Assembly: GCF_000682695.1 (NCBI RefSeq)
Contig: NZ_AWFG01000011.1
Span: 37,518-101,517 of the forward strand
Direction of reading: 5' to 3'
DNA from: Hyphomonas chukchiensis
GTDB taxonomy: Bacteria; Pseudomonadota; Alphaproteobacteria; Caulobacterales; Hyphomonadaceae
Length of the DNA: 64,000 nucleotides
The notes beneath the pieces were generated by a model, which was not told the origin of the DNA, did no database searches, and saw only the letters and a program-made list of their open reading frames with translations. The position numbers and the translations under genes were made by a program. Positions 39,094-48,591 of the stretch are shown here, piece after piece (the first letter of the stretch is position 1; every line of letters starts with the position of its first letter).

Positions 39094-39360
39094 TCAGCTA
39101 CCTGTCTGGTTGGCTGAAGCCTGTCCCAGCTCCTGCGTCTTGCCCTCATTGAGGGCCTTCACAGCCTTGACCGCGCGCACACCGGACGAGGCCTCGACCT
39201 CACGGGAATTCGGCAGGTTCACATCGCGCACCGATTGCGCCGCGATATTCCGTTCATTCGCGTCGCCCAGCAGGTACACATCCTGATGGTCAAAGCTCGC
39301 GCAGCCCGTCAGCACAGACATGCCCACCACCGCACAAACCGTTTTCAAAGCATGTTTCAT
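39094..39360 (-). CDS. Small lipoprotein in the CpaD position
   Basis: An 88-residue lipoprotein with lipobox VLTGC. The mature part (NERNIAAQSVRDVNLPNS and a helical VRAVKAVKALNEGKTQ) shows only a faint likeness to Tad pilus lipoproteins. CpaD/TadD-like partners are usually about 200 residues, so this is much shorter. Its place between cpaC and cpaE, with ATGA overlap to cpaC, indicates a pilus role such as secretin support. No truncation by a frameshift was evident. Confidence 0.72.
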   Translation of the reverse strand: MKHALKTVCAVVGMSVLTGCASFDHQDVYLLGDANERNIAAQSVRDVNLPNSREVEASSGVRAVKAVKALNEGKTQELGQASANQTGS

Positions 39361-40664
39361 TGTGCGGCTCCTGTACCTGCGGGTTGAACAATTGCGGTCT
39401 TGTCGAGCAGGAAGAGTTCCGCTTCGGTCGGCTCGGCAAACGCGTCAAAGGGCGTCTCAAGCATGCCCGGATGCGGCGCCGGCTGCACAAGGCGCGGCGT
39501 CACGATGATCACCAGTTCGCTCTCGTTCTTCTGGTAGCGCTTGGAGGCGAACAGGTTGCCCAGGATCGGCACGCTGCCGAGCCAAGGCGTCTGGCGCACA
39601 TCATTGGAATAATCGTTCTGGAGCAGGCCCGCGATGGCAAAGGCCTGGCCGTCGTGCAGCTCGATGGTCGTGTCCGCACGCCGGACCGAAATGCCCGGTA
39701 TCTCGATATTGTTCGCACGGATGCCATTGCCGCGATCCAGCGCCGAAACTTCAGGACGCACCCGCAGGTTCACAAGGCCGTCGCCCAGAACCGTCGGCGT
39801 GAAATCCAGGCTCACCCCGAACTTCTTGAACTCGACCGTGATCTCGCCATTGTTGCTCGACACGGGGATGGGATATTCCCCACCCGCCAGGAAGCTCGCC
39901 GTATCGCCCGAAAGCGCGACGAGGTTCGGCTCCGCCAGTGTACGGATCACACCCTTCTGCTCGAGGGCCCGCAGCGTGATGTCGACATTCTCGTTCCCGA
40001 CATTGGTGAACAGCGCGATGGTCTTTTCGGCGATGCCCGAAACCGTGCCGCCTTCGGTCACGCCGACAACATCATTCGCATCGAACGAGTTGCCAAAGCC
40101 GATCTCTTTCACGGCCGTCCGGCTCGCCTCGACAAAGCGCACCTCCAGCAGCACCTGCTGGCTCTGCCCCACAGAAAGGCCATTCGCGACGCCGCCCGGC
40201 ACATGCCGCTCGGCCAGCTGCAGCGCCATCTCGGCGGCAGCGGCCGTGGTCACCTTGCCATCAAGGAACAGGCCATCATGCACGGGATAGACATTGATAT
40301 CCTCGCCCGGCAGCAGGTTCTTCAGGTCCGTGCGCAGCTCGTCGAGCCCCAGCTCCACCTCGACATCGATCAGTTCCGCAATCTCGCCGGCGGCATTATA
40401 GATCAGCACCGTCGTCGTGCCCGGCACCTTGCCACGCAGGAAGAAGGACCGGTCCGACGTCGCCATCGCATCGGCAATCTCCGGATCCGCCACCACAAGC
40501 GTGGCAAACTTCGCCTCGGCTTCGACGACCGTGGAGCGACCCTTTTCCAGCACGAGCACAACTGCGCCCTCCGGCGCGCTGCGCTGCAGCCACGCAAATG
40601 CAGGCGGCGCCATCATCGCAGCCAGCGCAAAGGCGGCTGCGCAAAACCTGTATGTCATTTTCAT
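39357..40664 (-). CDS. cpaC: Pilus secretin CpaC (RcpA)
   Basis: A 435-residue outer membrane secretin. A signal peptide (to about PPAFA) is followed by the N-domain strands GRSTVVEAEAKFATLVVADP and VLIYNAAGEIAELIDVE, then the secretin core with EVRFVEASRTAVKEIGF, GGEYPIPVSS and TTIELHDGQAFAIAGLLQND. The VPILGNLF motif near the end is typical. It forms the pilus channel. Both ends overlap neighbours as ATGA. Confidence 0.94.
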   Translation of the reverse strand: MKMTYRFCAAAFALAAMMAPPAFAWLQRSAPEGAVVLVLEKGRSTVVEAEAKFATLVVADPEIADAMATSDRSFFLRGKVPGTTTVLIYNAAGEIAELIDVEVELGLDELRTDLKNLLPGEDINVYPVHDGLFLDGKVTTAAAAEMALQLAERHVPGGVANGLSVGQSQQVLLEVRFVEASRTAVKEIGFGNSFDANDVVGVTEGGTVSGIAEKTIALFTNVGNENVDITLRALEQKGVIRTLAEPNLVALSGDTASFLAGGEYPIPVSSNNGEITVEFKKFGVSLDFTPTVLGDGLVNLRVRPEVSALDRGNGIRANNIEIPGISVRRADTTIELHDGQAFAIAGLLQNDYSNDVRQTPWLGSVPILGNLFASKRYQKNESELVIIVTPRLVQPAPHPGMLETPFDAFAEPTEAELFLLDKTAIVQPAGTGAAQ

Positions 40665-41536
40665 TGGCTCGCTCCTCCGGCAGGCGCCTTGGGCGCGGCC
40701 ACCGGCGTTGTGACTTCTGTCTCGGCGTCACCGTTGATCACGCGGATGCGCGCCGTCGACGGCGCCCGCACGATACGTGGCCGCGAAACAGGCACCGGCG
40801 CCTTGCGGATTTCCGCCACGACCTCTGCCTCTTCCTTGCGGCCGATAAGCGCCAGCCCCAGCGCGCCGCGCTGGCTGGCTGCGCCAAGCATCAATGCGTC
40901 ATCGGGCGAGACTTCAAGTGTCACCGTGTTGGAAGGCCGCGCGCCCTCCAGGCCCTCATCAAAGGTCTGGTCGATGGCCAGCACTTTCACATTCTTTATC
41001 ACAGACCGCGCAATCACATTGCCCGACATCCGCTCGCCATCATGCGCCCTGCCGCCGCTCGCCTCATCGCGCGGAACGAACTCGTTCACGTCGACGCGGT
41101 CTCCCGGCAGCACAAAGCCTGCCACGCCGGTATCACTGCCAACGACGACCGCGACCGCGCGCATGCCGGGGGCAATCGCCGCCGCCAGCGTCAGCACGGA
41201 TCCTGTCTCGTCAATCTTTGTACGCATCAGCGGTTCGCCCGGCACGATCAGGCCGCGCGCATAGGCGACGTCCTTGATATCCTCCAGGCTGCGCACTGCA
41301 TCGGCGGGCACGGCGTCTGCCGGCCATGGCGTTGCCTTCAGCGTGGAATGGTCGATCAGGTCGCCGGTCTCGATGACAGACGTCGCAACGATCACGGACG
41401 ACATTTCAACAGCTGGCATGACGCTTGCTGCAGATGCCTCGTTCTTGTCAGACGTCATGTAGCTGCGGCCCAGAAAAACCGCGCCGACGCCCAGTACGAG
41501 CGACAGGCCAAGGCTTATCAGCGTTGTTGCCTTCAT
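40661..41536 (-). CDS. cpaB: Pilus assembly protein CpaB (RcpC)
   Basis: A 291-residue protein with one N-terminal membrane segment (ISLGLSLVLGVGAVFLG) and a SAF domain (VIVATSVIETGDLIDHSTLK), then GFVLPGDRVDVNEFV. CpaB/RcpC proteins modify or stabilise the secretin channel. It is the first gene of the seven-gene run. GGGAGA lies upstream. The 209 bases before it contain no pilin or prepilin peptidase gene. Confidence 0.9.
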   Translation of the reverse strand: MKATTLISLGLSLVLGVGAVFLGRSYMTSDKNEASAASVMPAVEMSSVIVATSVIETGDLIDHSTLKATPWPADAVPADAVRSLEDIKDVAYARGLIVPGEPLMRTKIDETGSVLTLAAAIAPGMRAVAVVVGSDTGVAGFVLPGDRVDVNEFVPRDEASGGRAHDGERMSGNVIARSVIKNVKVLAIDQTFDEGLEGARPSNTVTLEVSPDDALMLGAASQRGALGLALIGRKEEAEVVAEIRKAPVPVSRPRIVRAPSTARIRVINGDAETEVTTPVAAPKAPAGGASQ

Positions 41537-41745
41537 AGTCGTGTGTCTCCCAGTCCACGCCCCGTGATTGGGTCAGATTGGGATATTAGGTACGAGGCGA
41601 TAAGGTCTATTGAAGACGGCGCGCCAAATCTTGGGCGACGACAGAACGCCCTGTTAACCAAAAGACAATCTGTATTAAGCGCAAATGAATCATGGCTTTG
41701 CGCTCAAAACATGCTCCGCTGGCATATGGCCTTCGGGCAGTTTTC

Positions 41746-42447
41746 TTAGCTATGAAGGAAGGTCGGCGCCTTGCCCGGCACCAGGATCGCCGCCGTGAGC
41801 TGGCCCCCATAAACGGCGCCTGTATCGACATTGATGCGACGTCCGCCATGCGCCACGTCGGGCTCATTGTCCTCTGTCGGAGAGTGCCCATGCACAACCG
41901 TCTGCCCGACAAGGTCCGGTGACGTCCAGCACCGGGCATCGAAGAAATCCTTGCGCCGGGTCCACATCTGCACGCGCTCGCCGCAGTCGGGGAAATTGTG
42001 CGGGTCCACCCCCGCATGGACAAAAACCAGACCCTGCTCTGTGTCATGGTGCAGGGTTGGCAGGGACTGCAACCAGTCGAGATGATGATCCGGTGGTCCG
42101 TCCAGGCCCCGGCGCCGATAGCTGTCCATCGTTTCTTCGCCGCCCCATTCAAGCCAGTGGCTGCGCGATTCCGCATTCTGCTCGCGCACCGCTTCGATCA
42201 TCATCTGCTCGTGATTGCCACGCAGCGTCACGGCGCGCGGGCCCATCCGTGCTTCCAGATCGATCAGGTAGTCCACCACGCCGCAGGAATCCTGTCCCCG
42301 GTCGATCAGGTCGCCGAGGTGCACCAGCGTCACGTCCGCATCGCGCAGGTACTTGCGCACATGAAAGCCCAGCTGGTCGTGCAGGTCCTTCAAACGGTCA
42401 AGCTCGCCGTGAATATCGCCAATGGCGCAGTAAATGCGTTGTGTCAT
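41746..42447 (-). CDS. Metallophosphatase, PPP-type serine/threonine phosphatase-like
   Basis: A 233-residue phosphoesterase of the calcineurin-like fold. The di-metal motifs appear in order: GDIHG (residues 10-14), GDLIDRG, GNHEQMM, VFVHAG and HGHSP. The length and the compact core match bacterial PPP phosphatases related to PrpA/ApaH; whether it acts on phosphoproteins or dinucleotides cannot be decided. It ends before the promoter region of the cpa run, on the same strand. Confidence 0.86.
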   Translation of the reverse strand: MTQRIYCAIGDIHGELDRLKDLHDQLGFHVRKYLRDADVTLVHLGDLIDRGQDSCGVVDYLIDLEARMGPRAVTLRGNHEQMMIEAVREQNAESRSHWLEWGGEETMDSYRRRGLDGPPDHHLDWLQSLPTLHHDTEQGLVFVHAGVDPHNFPDCGERVQMWTRRKDFFDARCWTSPDLVGQTVVHGHSPTEDNEPDVAHGGRRINVDTGAVYGGQLTAAILVPGKAPTFLHS

Positions 42448-42499
42448 GTCACCGAAATAAGGCGTCGAATGCCGGGAAAAAAGGTCAGCTCCACATGCA

Positions 42500-43711
42500 T
42501 CAGCTCTCAGCCGGCCAATGCTCCGGCCTCAGCCCCGTCCCCACCGCCCGCGCAGTCAGCCCTCTCAGGACCGGAACGCAGTTAATCAGTTTGAGAATGA
42601 AGGGCGCCTTCAGCGGCGTACCGCCGCGAATAACGGGCACCAGAACACGGTCCTGCGCCGCAATCTGCGCCCGCTGCGTCATCCGCGCGGGCCACTCGCG
42701 CCGCTTCTGCACAGCGGCCAGCGCCGCGTCAGGAGCCCGCCCCTCGCGCAGCTCCGGCGCCAGCATGCGTGCCGCCGCCGCTGCATCCTGGACCGCCAGA
42801 TTGATCCCCACGCCGCCGATGGGTGACATGGCATGGGCCGCATCACCGATGCAGAGCAGCCCGGTCCGCCACCATCTCTTCAAATGGTTCATCTGCACCG
42901 TCAGCAGCTTTACGTCATCCCAACTCTTTATCTCGCCCGTCACCGGCGCAAGGTCCGGCGCCAGCCGTCCTATCCGCTCCCGGAACGCTTCCAGTCCCTC
43001 GGCGCGGATCGTGTCGGCTGCGCCCTTTGGAAATGGCAGCGCGCATTGCCAATAGTCGCCCCGGTTGATCAACACGAGGAAGCCATCCACGTCAGCCAGT
43101 GCCATGGAGTCGAGCGCGCTCTCCGCCGCGCGCGGCAGGCGCATCCAGAACACATCAATCGGCGCCCCCATATCCTCGACCTCAAGGCCGGACTGGTCAC
43201 GCAACTGCGAGTCGCGCCCGTCAGCCGCCACAGTCAGCACACTGCGCACCTCGAGAGGCCCATCCGGCCCCTCCGCGCGCAAACCCACCACCTCGCCCTC
43301 TTCTTCAATCAGGCTCGCCGCTTTGGCCGACATGAACAGGCGGAAGTTGGGTAATTCCCGCGCCGTGTCTGCCACGAAGTCCAGCAGGTCCCATTGCGGC
43401 ATCATCGCGATGAAACCATGCTCCAGCGGCAGGCGGCTGAAATCGGCTATCTTGTAGGGTTTGCCGGAAATGCTCACCGAAAGATGCTCGGTCTTCTGGT
43501 AGGGCCGCATCAGCAGTCCGTCATCAAGGCCCAGTTCCTTGAACAATTGCAGCGTGGAGGGATGAACCGTGTCGCCCCTGAAATCGCGCAGGAAGTCAGC
43601 GTGCTTTTCCAGCACGATCACGTCCACGCCCGCGCGTGCCAGAAGGTATCCCATCATCAGGCCCGCTGGCCCGCCGCCAGCGATACAGCATTGACTGGTC
43701 AACATGGTCAT
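42500..43711 (-). CDS. FAD-dependent monooxygenase (PHBH-like)
   Basis: A 403-residue flavoprotein hydroxylase. The dinucleotide fold is CCIAGGGPAGLMMGYLLARAG, split here as GGGPAGLMMG near residues 10-19. The substrate-region motif DGRDSQLRDQ and the FAD ribityl motif GDAAHAMSPIGGVGINLAVQ identify the class A (UbiH/PHBH) family. The substrate is unknown; a ubiquinone-like or aromatic substrate is possible. AAGGAG precedes the start. It lies in a same-strand run after the threonine dehydratase gene. Confidence 0.86.
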   Translation of the reverse strand: MTMLTSQCCIAGGGPAGLMMGYLLARAGVDVIVLEKHADFLRDFRGDTVHPSTLQLFKELGLDDGLLMRPYQKTEHLSVSISGKPYKIADFSRLPLEHGFIAMMPQWDLLDFVADTARELPNFRLFMSAKAASLIEEEGEVVGLRAEGPDGPLEVRSVLTVAADGRDSQLRDQSGLEVEDMGAPIDVFWMRLPRAAESALDSMALADVDGFLVLINRGDYWQCALPFPKGAADTIRAEGLEAFRERIGRLAPDLAPVTGEIKSWDDVKLLTVQMNHLKRWWRTGLLCIGDAAHAMSPIGGVGINLAVQDAAAAARMLAPELREGRAPDAALAAVQKRREWPARMTQRAQIAAQDRVLVPVIRGGTPLKAPFILKLINCVPVLRGLTARAVGTGLRPEHWPAES

Positions 43712-43762
43712 GGGGCGCTCCTTTGCAGGCGCGCCAAGTGTATCACATGGCTGGTCCGAAAT

Positions 43763-44761
43763 TTAGTCGCGGCCTGCGAGCACATCCGCATAGAGCGCCG
43801 CGTCCACATTCCCGCCGGTCACGACCACGCCAACGCGGGTGCCGCGCATCGCGTCGGGCAGTCCGCGCACCGCCGCTGCCAGCGCCGCTGCGCCGCCCGG
43901 CTCGCCAACGATCTTGAGATACCTGAAGGCCTGCCGCATCGCTTCGCGCACGTCGGCATCGCTCACCGACAGGCCACCAGCCAGCAGGCGCTTGCCAATC
44001 GCGAAAGTCAGGTTGCCCGGCTGCGGTGTCACGATCGCATCGCAGAAGGTGCGCATGCCTGGCGCATTCGCCACGATCTCGCCTGCCGCGAGTGACTTCG
44101 CCCAGTCGTCATGGGTCTTCGGTTCTGCCGTCCATATCTTCGTGCCAGCCGACAGCCCCTCAAAGGCCAGCGCGACGCCGCTGATCAGCCCGCCGCCGCC
44201 CGCACAGCAGATCAGATGGTCCAGCGGCTTGCCCATGGCCGCCGCCTGACGCGCAAATTCCAGCCCCAGCGTGCCCTGCCCGGCAATCACGTTGAAATCA
44301 TCAAAGGCGGGCACCACAATTGCCCCGCCGCTGGCCGCCGCAATATCGCGGGCAATCGCTTCGCGGTCTTCACTGTTGCGGTCATAGAGGTGCACTTCGC
44401 CGCCATCGGCCAGCACGCCGTCCACTTTCACCTTTGGCGCATCAGATGGCATCACGATCAGCGCCGGCATGCCAAGCAGCCGCGCAGCCCGCGCCACCCC
44501 CTGCGCATGGTTGCCGGACGAGAACGCCACGACACCCGCCTTGCGCCCGGCTTCCGGTATCTGCGCCAGCCGGTTCATCGCGCCGCGTATCTTGAAGCTG
44601 CCCGTCACCTGCAGGCACTCGGCCTTCACAAGCAGCTCAGCCCCGGCCGCCGCATCGAGCGCCGCATGGGTCAGGATTGGCGTTTCACGCACAACGCCCG
44701 CGATCCGCTTTTCAGCGGCCAGGACATCTTCGAAAGTCGGGAGGGAAAGCGTCTCGGTCAT
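43763..44761 (-). CDS. Threonine/serine dehydratase, PLP-dependent
   Basis: A 332-residue fold-type II PLP enzyme. The Schiff-base Lys is in GSFKIRGA (Lys 57), the phosphate loop is SSGNHAQGVA and the later CAGGGGLISGVAL is typical. No C-terminal ACT domain is present, so it is the catabolic TdcB or serine racemase-like short form rather than full IlvA. The start at 44761 has AAGGGC nearby and matches the family; a frame to 44797 has no support. Confidence 0.86.
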   Translation of the reverse strand: MTETLSLPTFEDVLAAEKRIAGVVRETPILTHAALDAAAGAELLVKAECLQVTGSFKIRGAMNRLAQIPEAGRKAGVVAFSSGNHAQGVARAARLLGMPALIVMPSDAPKVKVDGVLADGGEVHLYDRNSEDREAIARDIAAASGGAIVVPAFDDFNVIAGQGTLGLEFARQAAAMGKPLDHLICCAGGGGLISGVALAFEGLSAGTKIWTAEPKTHDDWAKSLAAGEIVANAPGMRTFCDAIVTPQPGNLTFAIGKRLLAGGLSVSDADVREAMRQAFRYLKIVGEPGGAAALAAAVRGLPDAMRGTRVGVVVTGGNVDAALYADVLAGRD

Positions 44762-44863
44762 GCGCAAGCCCTTAGACCTGCGCGCCATCCAATTCAAACC
44801 GCATTCGCCGGGATGCGATCAAAAATACGTAACGAATGGCAATATCGCGTGCCCTGTCCCGCC

Positions 44864-44905
44864 AACGGACACGGAACGGTCCGAGAAGGGGCACGGAACG
44901 GACAG
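44864..44905. repeat. Short direct repeats in the gap between galU and the dehydratase gene
   Basis: Two copies of CACGGAACGG (44870-44879, 44892-44901) 22 bases apart. The segment also has GGAACGGAC, the 9-base core shared with the thiL and folK repeats, but the longer match is absent. Weak inverted symmetry is visible. Confidence 0.45.
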
Positions 44906-44954
44906 GCTGGCCGCACGAACGGTCATGAAGTGGCACATGAAGCGCCGCAGAAGA

Positions 44955-45827
44955 CTAGAGCCCGCCAGCCATCTTCCTGACCAGTTCGCGTGCGCCCTCA
45001 GCCGTTTCCGGATTGTCGAGCGCAAAGGCGAGAACCGCCTCGAAATAGCCGAGCTTCGAGCCGCAATCATAAGGCAGGCCTTCGAACTCGTAGGCGAAGA
45101 AGTCCTGCATCTCCATCAGGCGCGCCATGGAATCGGTCAACTGGATCTCGCCACCCGCGCCTTTGCCCTGATCGGCAAGCAGGCCGAACACTTCCGGCTG
45201 GAGGATGTAGCGGCCAGTGATGGCGAGGTTCGACGGCGCGGACTCGACCGGCGGCTTCTCCACCATGCCCGACATCTTTATCAGACGGCCATCCCGCGAT
45301 TCCGGCGCGATCACGCCATAGGACGACACACGCTCTATCGGCACTGGGTCGACCGCTACGATATTGCCGCCCACCTCGTCATAGGCCTTCACCATCTGCG
45401 CAAGGCAGGATGGTTGTCCCTTGACGATCACGTCCGGCAGCAGAACCGCGAACGGCTCATTCCCGACAATATCCCGTGCACACCAGATCGCATGGCCAAG
45501 GCCCAGCGGCGACTGCTGGCGCACGAAGCTCGCCGTTCCGGCAGGCAGCAAGGTCTCCTGAACCTGCTCGAGGATCGCCGCCTTGTTCTTCTTCTTGAGG
45601 GACTCTTCCAGCTCATACGAGATGTCGAAATAGTCCTCGATGGCGCCCTTGTTACGCCCCGTCACGAAGACGATGTGCTCGATGCCCGCTTCAAGCGCCT
45701 CATCGACAACATACTGGATCGCCGGCCGGTCAACGACGGGCAGCATCTCCTTGGGAATGGTTTTCGTGGCGGGCAGAACCCGTGTACCAAAGCCCGCAAC
45801 CGGGAGAACTGCTTTCCTGACGCGCAT
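44955..45827 (-). CDS. galU: UTP-glucose-1-phosphate uridylyltransferase
   Basis: A 290-residue GalU that makes UDP-glucose. The nucleotide motif AGFGTRVLPATKTIPKEMLP opens the protein. VDEALEAGIEHIVFVTGRNK and the Lys-containing VEKPPVESAPSN follow the bacterial family. The start at 45827 is supported by AGGAG and by alignment of the N-terminus (RKAVLPVAG); the frame to 45884 is not needed. It would supply envelope polysaccharide synthesis. Confidence 0.95.
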   Translation of the reverse strand: MRVRKAVLPVAGFGTRVLPATKTIPKEMLPVVDRPAIQYVVDEALEAGIEHIVFVTGRNKGAIEDYFDISYELEESLKKKNKAAILEQVQETLLPAGTASFVRQQSPLGLGHAIWCARDIVGNEPFAVLLPDVIVKGQPSCLAQMVKAYDEVGGNIVAVDPVPIERVSSYGVIAPESRDGRLIKMSGMVEKPPVESAPSNLAITGRYILQPEVFGLLADQGKGAGGEIQLTDSMARLMEMQDFFAYEFEGLPYDCGSKLGYFEAVLAFALDNPETAEGARELVRKMAGGL

Positions 45828-45901
45828 CGAAGGCTCCTGTAAAAGATCAGATTTGGAATACCCTATCGCCCGGATTGGACGCAAAGGCCAGATGGAGGCG
45901 C

Positions 45902-46159
45902 CTAGACCAGCGCGCTGTAAACGATGATCCCCGCCACGCAGGTGGACAGCAGCATGACCAGCACGGTCGCCAGAATGCGGCGCCCGGAGAAATGGTAGGA
46001 TGTGTTGAGGCTCTCAGCGATACGGACCTGCAGCGCATGCGCCGGCGACGCCACGTGACGGAACGCACCCGGGTTTTCGATAGCCTTTACCTGGCTCTCG
46101 GCAGATGCCTGTTCGGCTTCGGTCTGCGGCAGTGGCTTTTCGACGGGCTTGGCAGCCAT
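45902..46159 (-). CDS. Hypothetical single-helix membrane protein
   Basis: An 85-residue protein: a polar Glu/Pro-rich N-terminal half and one C-terminal membrane helix, ILATVLVMLLSTCVAGIIVY. This is a tail-anchored arrangement with the soluble part likely cytoplasmic. GGAGAG lies upstream of the ATG. No family is recognised; it sits between galU and an SDR gene on the same strand. Confidence 0.6.
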   Translation of the reverse strand: MAAKPVEKPLPQTEAEQASAESQVKAIENPGAFRHVASPAHALQVRIAESLNTSYHFSGRRILATVLVMLLSTCVAGIIVYSALV

Positions 46160-46264
46160 GGGGCTCTCCGGTGCATTGGTTACCGGCTTATGGCAGACAG
46201 GCCCTAAGTTTTGCCTAACGCAGCGTATTGAAATGGTTAGGCCTTTATTGACCTTGCCCGCGCG

Positions 46265-47032
46265 TCAGAGCGGCATCAGCAGGTGCCCGCCATCGACCAC
46301 GATCGTCGATCCGGTCATGAAACTGCCGGCATCCGACGAGAGCAGCAGCAGCGCCCCGCTCAACTCGCCATATTCCCCGAACCGGCGCATCGGCACCCGC
46401 TTGCGCATTGCCTCGCCGGCATCGGAGTCGAGATATTCGTCATTGATCTCGGTCTTGAAATAGCCCGGCGAGATCGCGTTCACACGCACGCCGAAGCGGG
46501 CCATCTCCACCGCCATCTGGCGTGTCATGTGGTCGACGCCCGCCTTCGACACGCAATAGGCCGTCGTCATCATCTGCGGCTGGTGCGCCGTGATCGACGC
46601 AATATTCACGATCGATCCCTTCGCCCCGGCTGCCACCATGGCATTGGCGCCATGCTTGGCCACGCGCCATACGCCGGTGAGATTCGTGTCGATGACGGCG
46701 TTCCAGTCCTCTTCGGCCATGTCGCGAAACCAGCCTTCGCGCGACATGCCGGAATTGTTGATGATCACATCACACGGGCGGCCCAGCGTCTCGCCAATCG
46801 TCGCAAACGCGTCGCTGACGCTCTTGTCGCTGGTCACGTCCATCGCGACCGTCATGGCCTTGCCGCCGCGTGACCCGATCTCGGCCGCCACTTCTTCCAG
46901 ACGGTCCATCCGCCGCGCGGCCAGCACGACGTGTGCGCCAGCATCTGCCAGCACACCGGCGAAGTGGCGGCCCAACCCGCTCGATGCGCCGGTGACCAAC
47001 GCCGTCCGATTAGCCAAACTAAACATACTCAT
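46265..47032 (-). CDS. Short-chain dehydrogenase/reductase
   Basis: A 255-residue SDR. Cofactor motif VTGASSGLGRHFAG, structural INNSGMSREG, active-site Ser in VNIASITAHQ and YCVSKAG give the classical Ser-Tyr-Lys set. Arg residues after the second strand (AARRMDR) favour NADP. The start at 47032 (AGGGG upstream) and a second ATG at 47026 are both possible. The substrate is unknown. It diverges from the transhydrogenase operon with 59 bases between. Confidence 0.86.
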   Translation of the reverse strand: MSMFSLANRTALVTGASSGLGRHFAGVLADAGAHVVLAARRMDRLEEVAAEIGSRGGKAMTVAMDVTSDKSVSDAFATIGETLGRPCDVIINNSGMSREGWFRDMAEEDWNAVIDTNLTGVWRVAKHGANAMVAAGAKGSIVNIASITAHQPQMMTTAYCVSKAGVDHMTRQMAVEMARFGVRVNAISPGYFKTEINDEYLDSDAGEAMRKRVPMRRFGEYGELSGALLLLSSDAGSFMTGSTIVVDGGHLLMPL

Positions 47033-47091
47033 GCCCCTGATCTCCAAATTTGGTGTTGCGTGAGGCAATAAATTGCCCCTATCTCCCCCAC

Positions 47092-48222
47092 ATGAAGATA
47101 TCAGTGCTGAGGGAGCGACGCTCCGGTGAGACCCGTGTGGCCGCAACACCGGAATCCGTCAAGAAATTGGTTGGTCTGGGACATTCCGTAACCGTTGAAT
47201 CGGGGGCGGGAACAGTCGCGGGCTTTATGGATGATGCCTACAAGGCCGAAGGCGCAAGGATTGGCAGCGATGCCGCCGAAACCGCCAAAGGGGCTGATGT
47301 AGTGTTCAAGGTACGTGTGCCGGAAGTTGCCGAAGTGGCATCCCTTCCGGACGGCGTTGCCCTGATCACGCTGATGGACCCCTTCGCGCTTGAACCCGGC
47401 CTGCTGGACGCGCTCAACGCCAAGAAAATCGCAGCCCTGTCGATGGAATTCACCCCGCGCATATCCCGCGCGCAGTCCATGGACGCCCTCTCTTCCCAAT
47501 CCAACCTCGCAGGCTACCGCGCCGTCATCGAAGGCGCACAGATCTATGGCCGCGCCATGCCAATGATGATGACAGCCGCCGGCACGATTGCTCCGGCCAA
47601 GGTATTCATCATGGGCGTCGGCGTTGCCGGCCTCCAGGCCATCGCAACGGCCCGTCGTCTTGGGGCTGTTGTTACGGCAACGGACGTTCGCCCCGCCGCC
47701 AAGGAACAGGTCGCCTCGCTGGGCGCCAAGTTCATCGCGGTCGAGGATGAAGAGTTCAAGGCCGCCGAAACCGCTGGCGGTTACGCCAAGCAGATGTCGC
47801 CGGAATACCAGGCCAAGCAGGCCGAACTCACCGCCAGCCACATCACCAAGCAGGATATCGTCATCACGACGGCCCTGATTCCCGGCCGCGCGGCACCTGT
47901 TCTCGTCACCGAGGCCATGGTCAAGACGATGAAGCCCGGCTCGGTCATCGTCGACATGGCCGTGTCGCAAGGCGGCAATTGCCCGCTGTCGAAATCCGAC
48001 GAGATTGTCGATGTCGGCGGCGTGAAAGTCGCTGGCTTCTCAAACCTCCCTGCCCGCCTGCCCGCCGATGCGAGCTCGCTCTTCGCCAAGAACCTGCTGG
48101 CCTTCCTGCCACTCGTGACAGCCGAAACCGGCGCGCTCAACCTCGATACCGATGACGAAATCGTCACCGCCATGCTGCTCACGCGCAATGGCGAAACCGT
48201 GAATGACAGGGTGAAATCATGA
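47092..48222 (+). CDS. pntAA: NAD(P) transhydrogenase subunit alpha, part 1 (NAD-binding)
   Basis: A 376-residue soluble dI subunit. The start [19 protein letters not shown], the loop [16 protein letters not shown] and the NAD fold [17 protein letters not shown] are diagnostic. With parts AB and B it uses the proton gradient to move hydride from NADH to NADP. The ATG at 47092 agrees with family N-termini, though no ribosome site is obvious. It overlaps the next gene as ATGA. The split into three genes is typical of Rhodospirillum-type enzymes. Confidence 0.95.
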   Translation: MKISVLRERRSGETRVAATPESVKKLVGLGHSVTVESGAGTVAGFMDDAYKAEGARIGSDAAETAKGADVVFKVRVPEVAEVASLPDGVALITLMDPFALEPGLLDALNAKKIAALSMEFTPRISRAQSMDALSSQSNLAGYRAVIEGAQIYGRAMPMMMTAAGTIAPAKVFIMGVGVAGLQAIATARRLGAVVTATDVRPAAKEQVASLGAKFIAVEDEEFKAAETAGGYAKQMSPEYQAKQAELTASHITKQDIVITTALIPGRAAPVLVTEAMVKTMKPGSVIVDMAVSQGGNCPLSKSDEIVDVGGVKVAGFSNLPARLPADASSLFAKNLLAFLPLVTAETGALNLDTDDEIVTAMLLTRNGETVNDRVKS

Positions 48223-48587
48223 AACGCCTCAGCAGCCTCGCCGCCTCGGCGTTCCTACTCGCTGCGCCTGCCTTTGCAGACGCCGGCGGCGTAAACCCCA
48301 CCATCTTCCTTGCCGCCATCTTCGTTCTGGCCTGCTTCATCGGCTATTATGTCGTCTGGAGCGTCACGCCCGCGCTGCACACGCCGCTGATGGCCGTTAC
48401 CAACGCCATCTCGTCCGTTATCATCGTCGGCGCCCTCGTGGCTGCTGCGGCTGCCGGGCTCACCGCCGACAACTGGATTGCCAAGATCCTCGGCGGCGTT
48501 GCCGTGATGCTCGCCAGCGTCAACATTTTCGGCGGCTTCCTCGTCACCCAGCGCATGCTCGCCATGTATAAAAAGAAGGGGGAGTAA
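48219..48587 (+). CDS. pntAB: NAD(P) transhydrogenase subunit alpha, part 2 (membrane)
   Basis: A 122-residue membrane subunit with a signal-like first helix ([14 protein letters not shown]) and three further helices: [19 protein letters not shown], a central [13 protein letters not shown] and a last [27 protein letters not shown]-like [13 protein letters not shown] closes it. It carries part of the proton channel. It ends 4 bases before pntB. Confidence 0.93.
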   Translation: MKRLSSLAASAFLLAAPAFADAGGVNPTIFLAAIFVLACFIGYYVVWSVTPALHTPLMAVTNAISSVIIVGALVAAAAAGLTADNWIAKILGGVAVMLASVNIFGGFLVTQRMLAMYKKKGE

Positions 48588-48591
48588 TCTG

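Noticed and set aside
39360..41264. A 634-codon + strand frame opposite cpaC and cpaB
   Set aside because: Arg/His-rich shadow of two well-supported genes.
41679..41703. Inverted repeat GCGCAAA/TTTGCGC between the phosphatase and cpaB
   Set aside because: Seven-bp arms with an 11-base spacer and no T-run; could be an operator but nothing else supports it.
41537..41745. A hidden flp pilin gene upstream of cpaB
   Set aside because: The gap is too short and no open frame with a prepilin-like segment was found.
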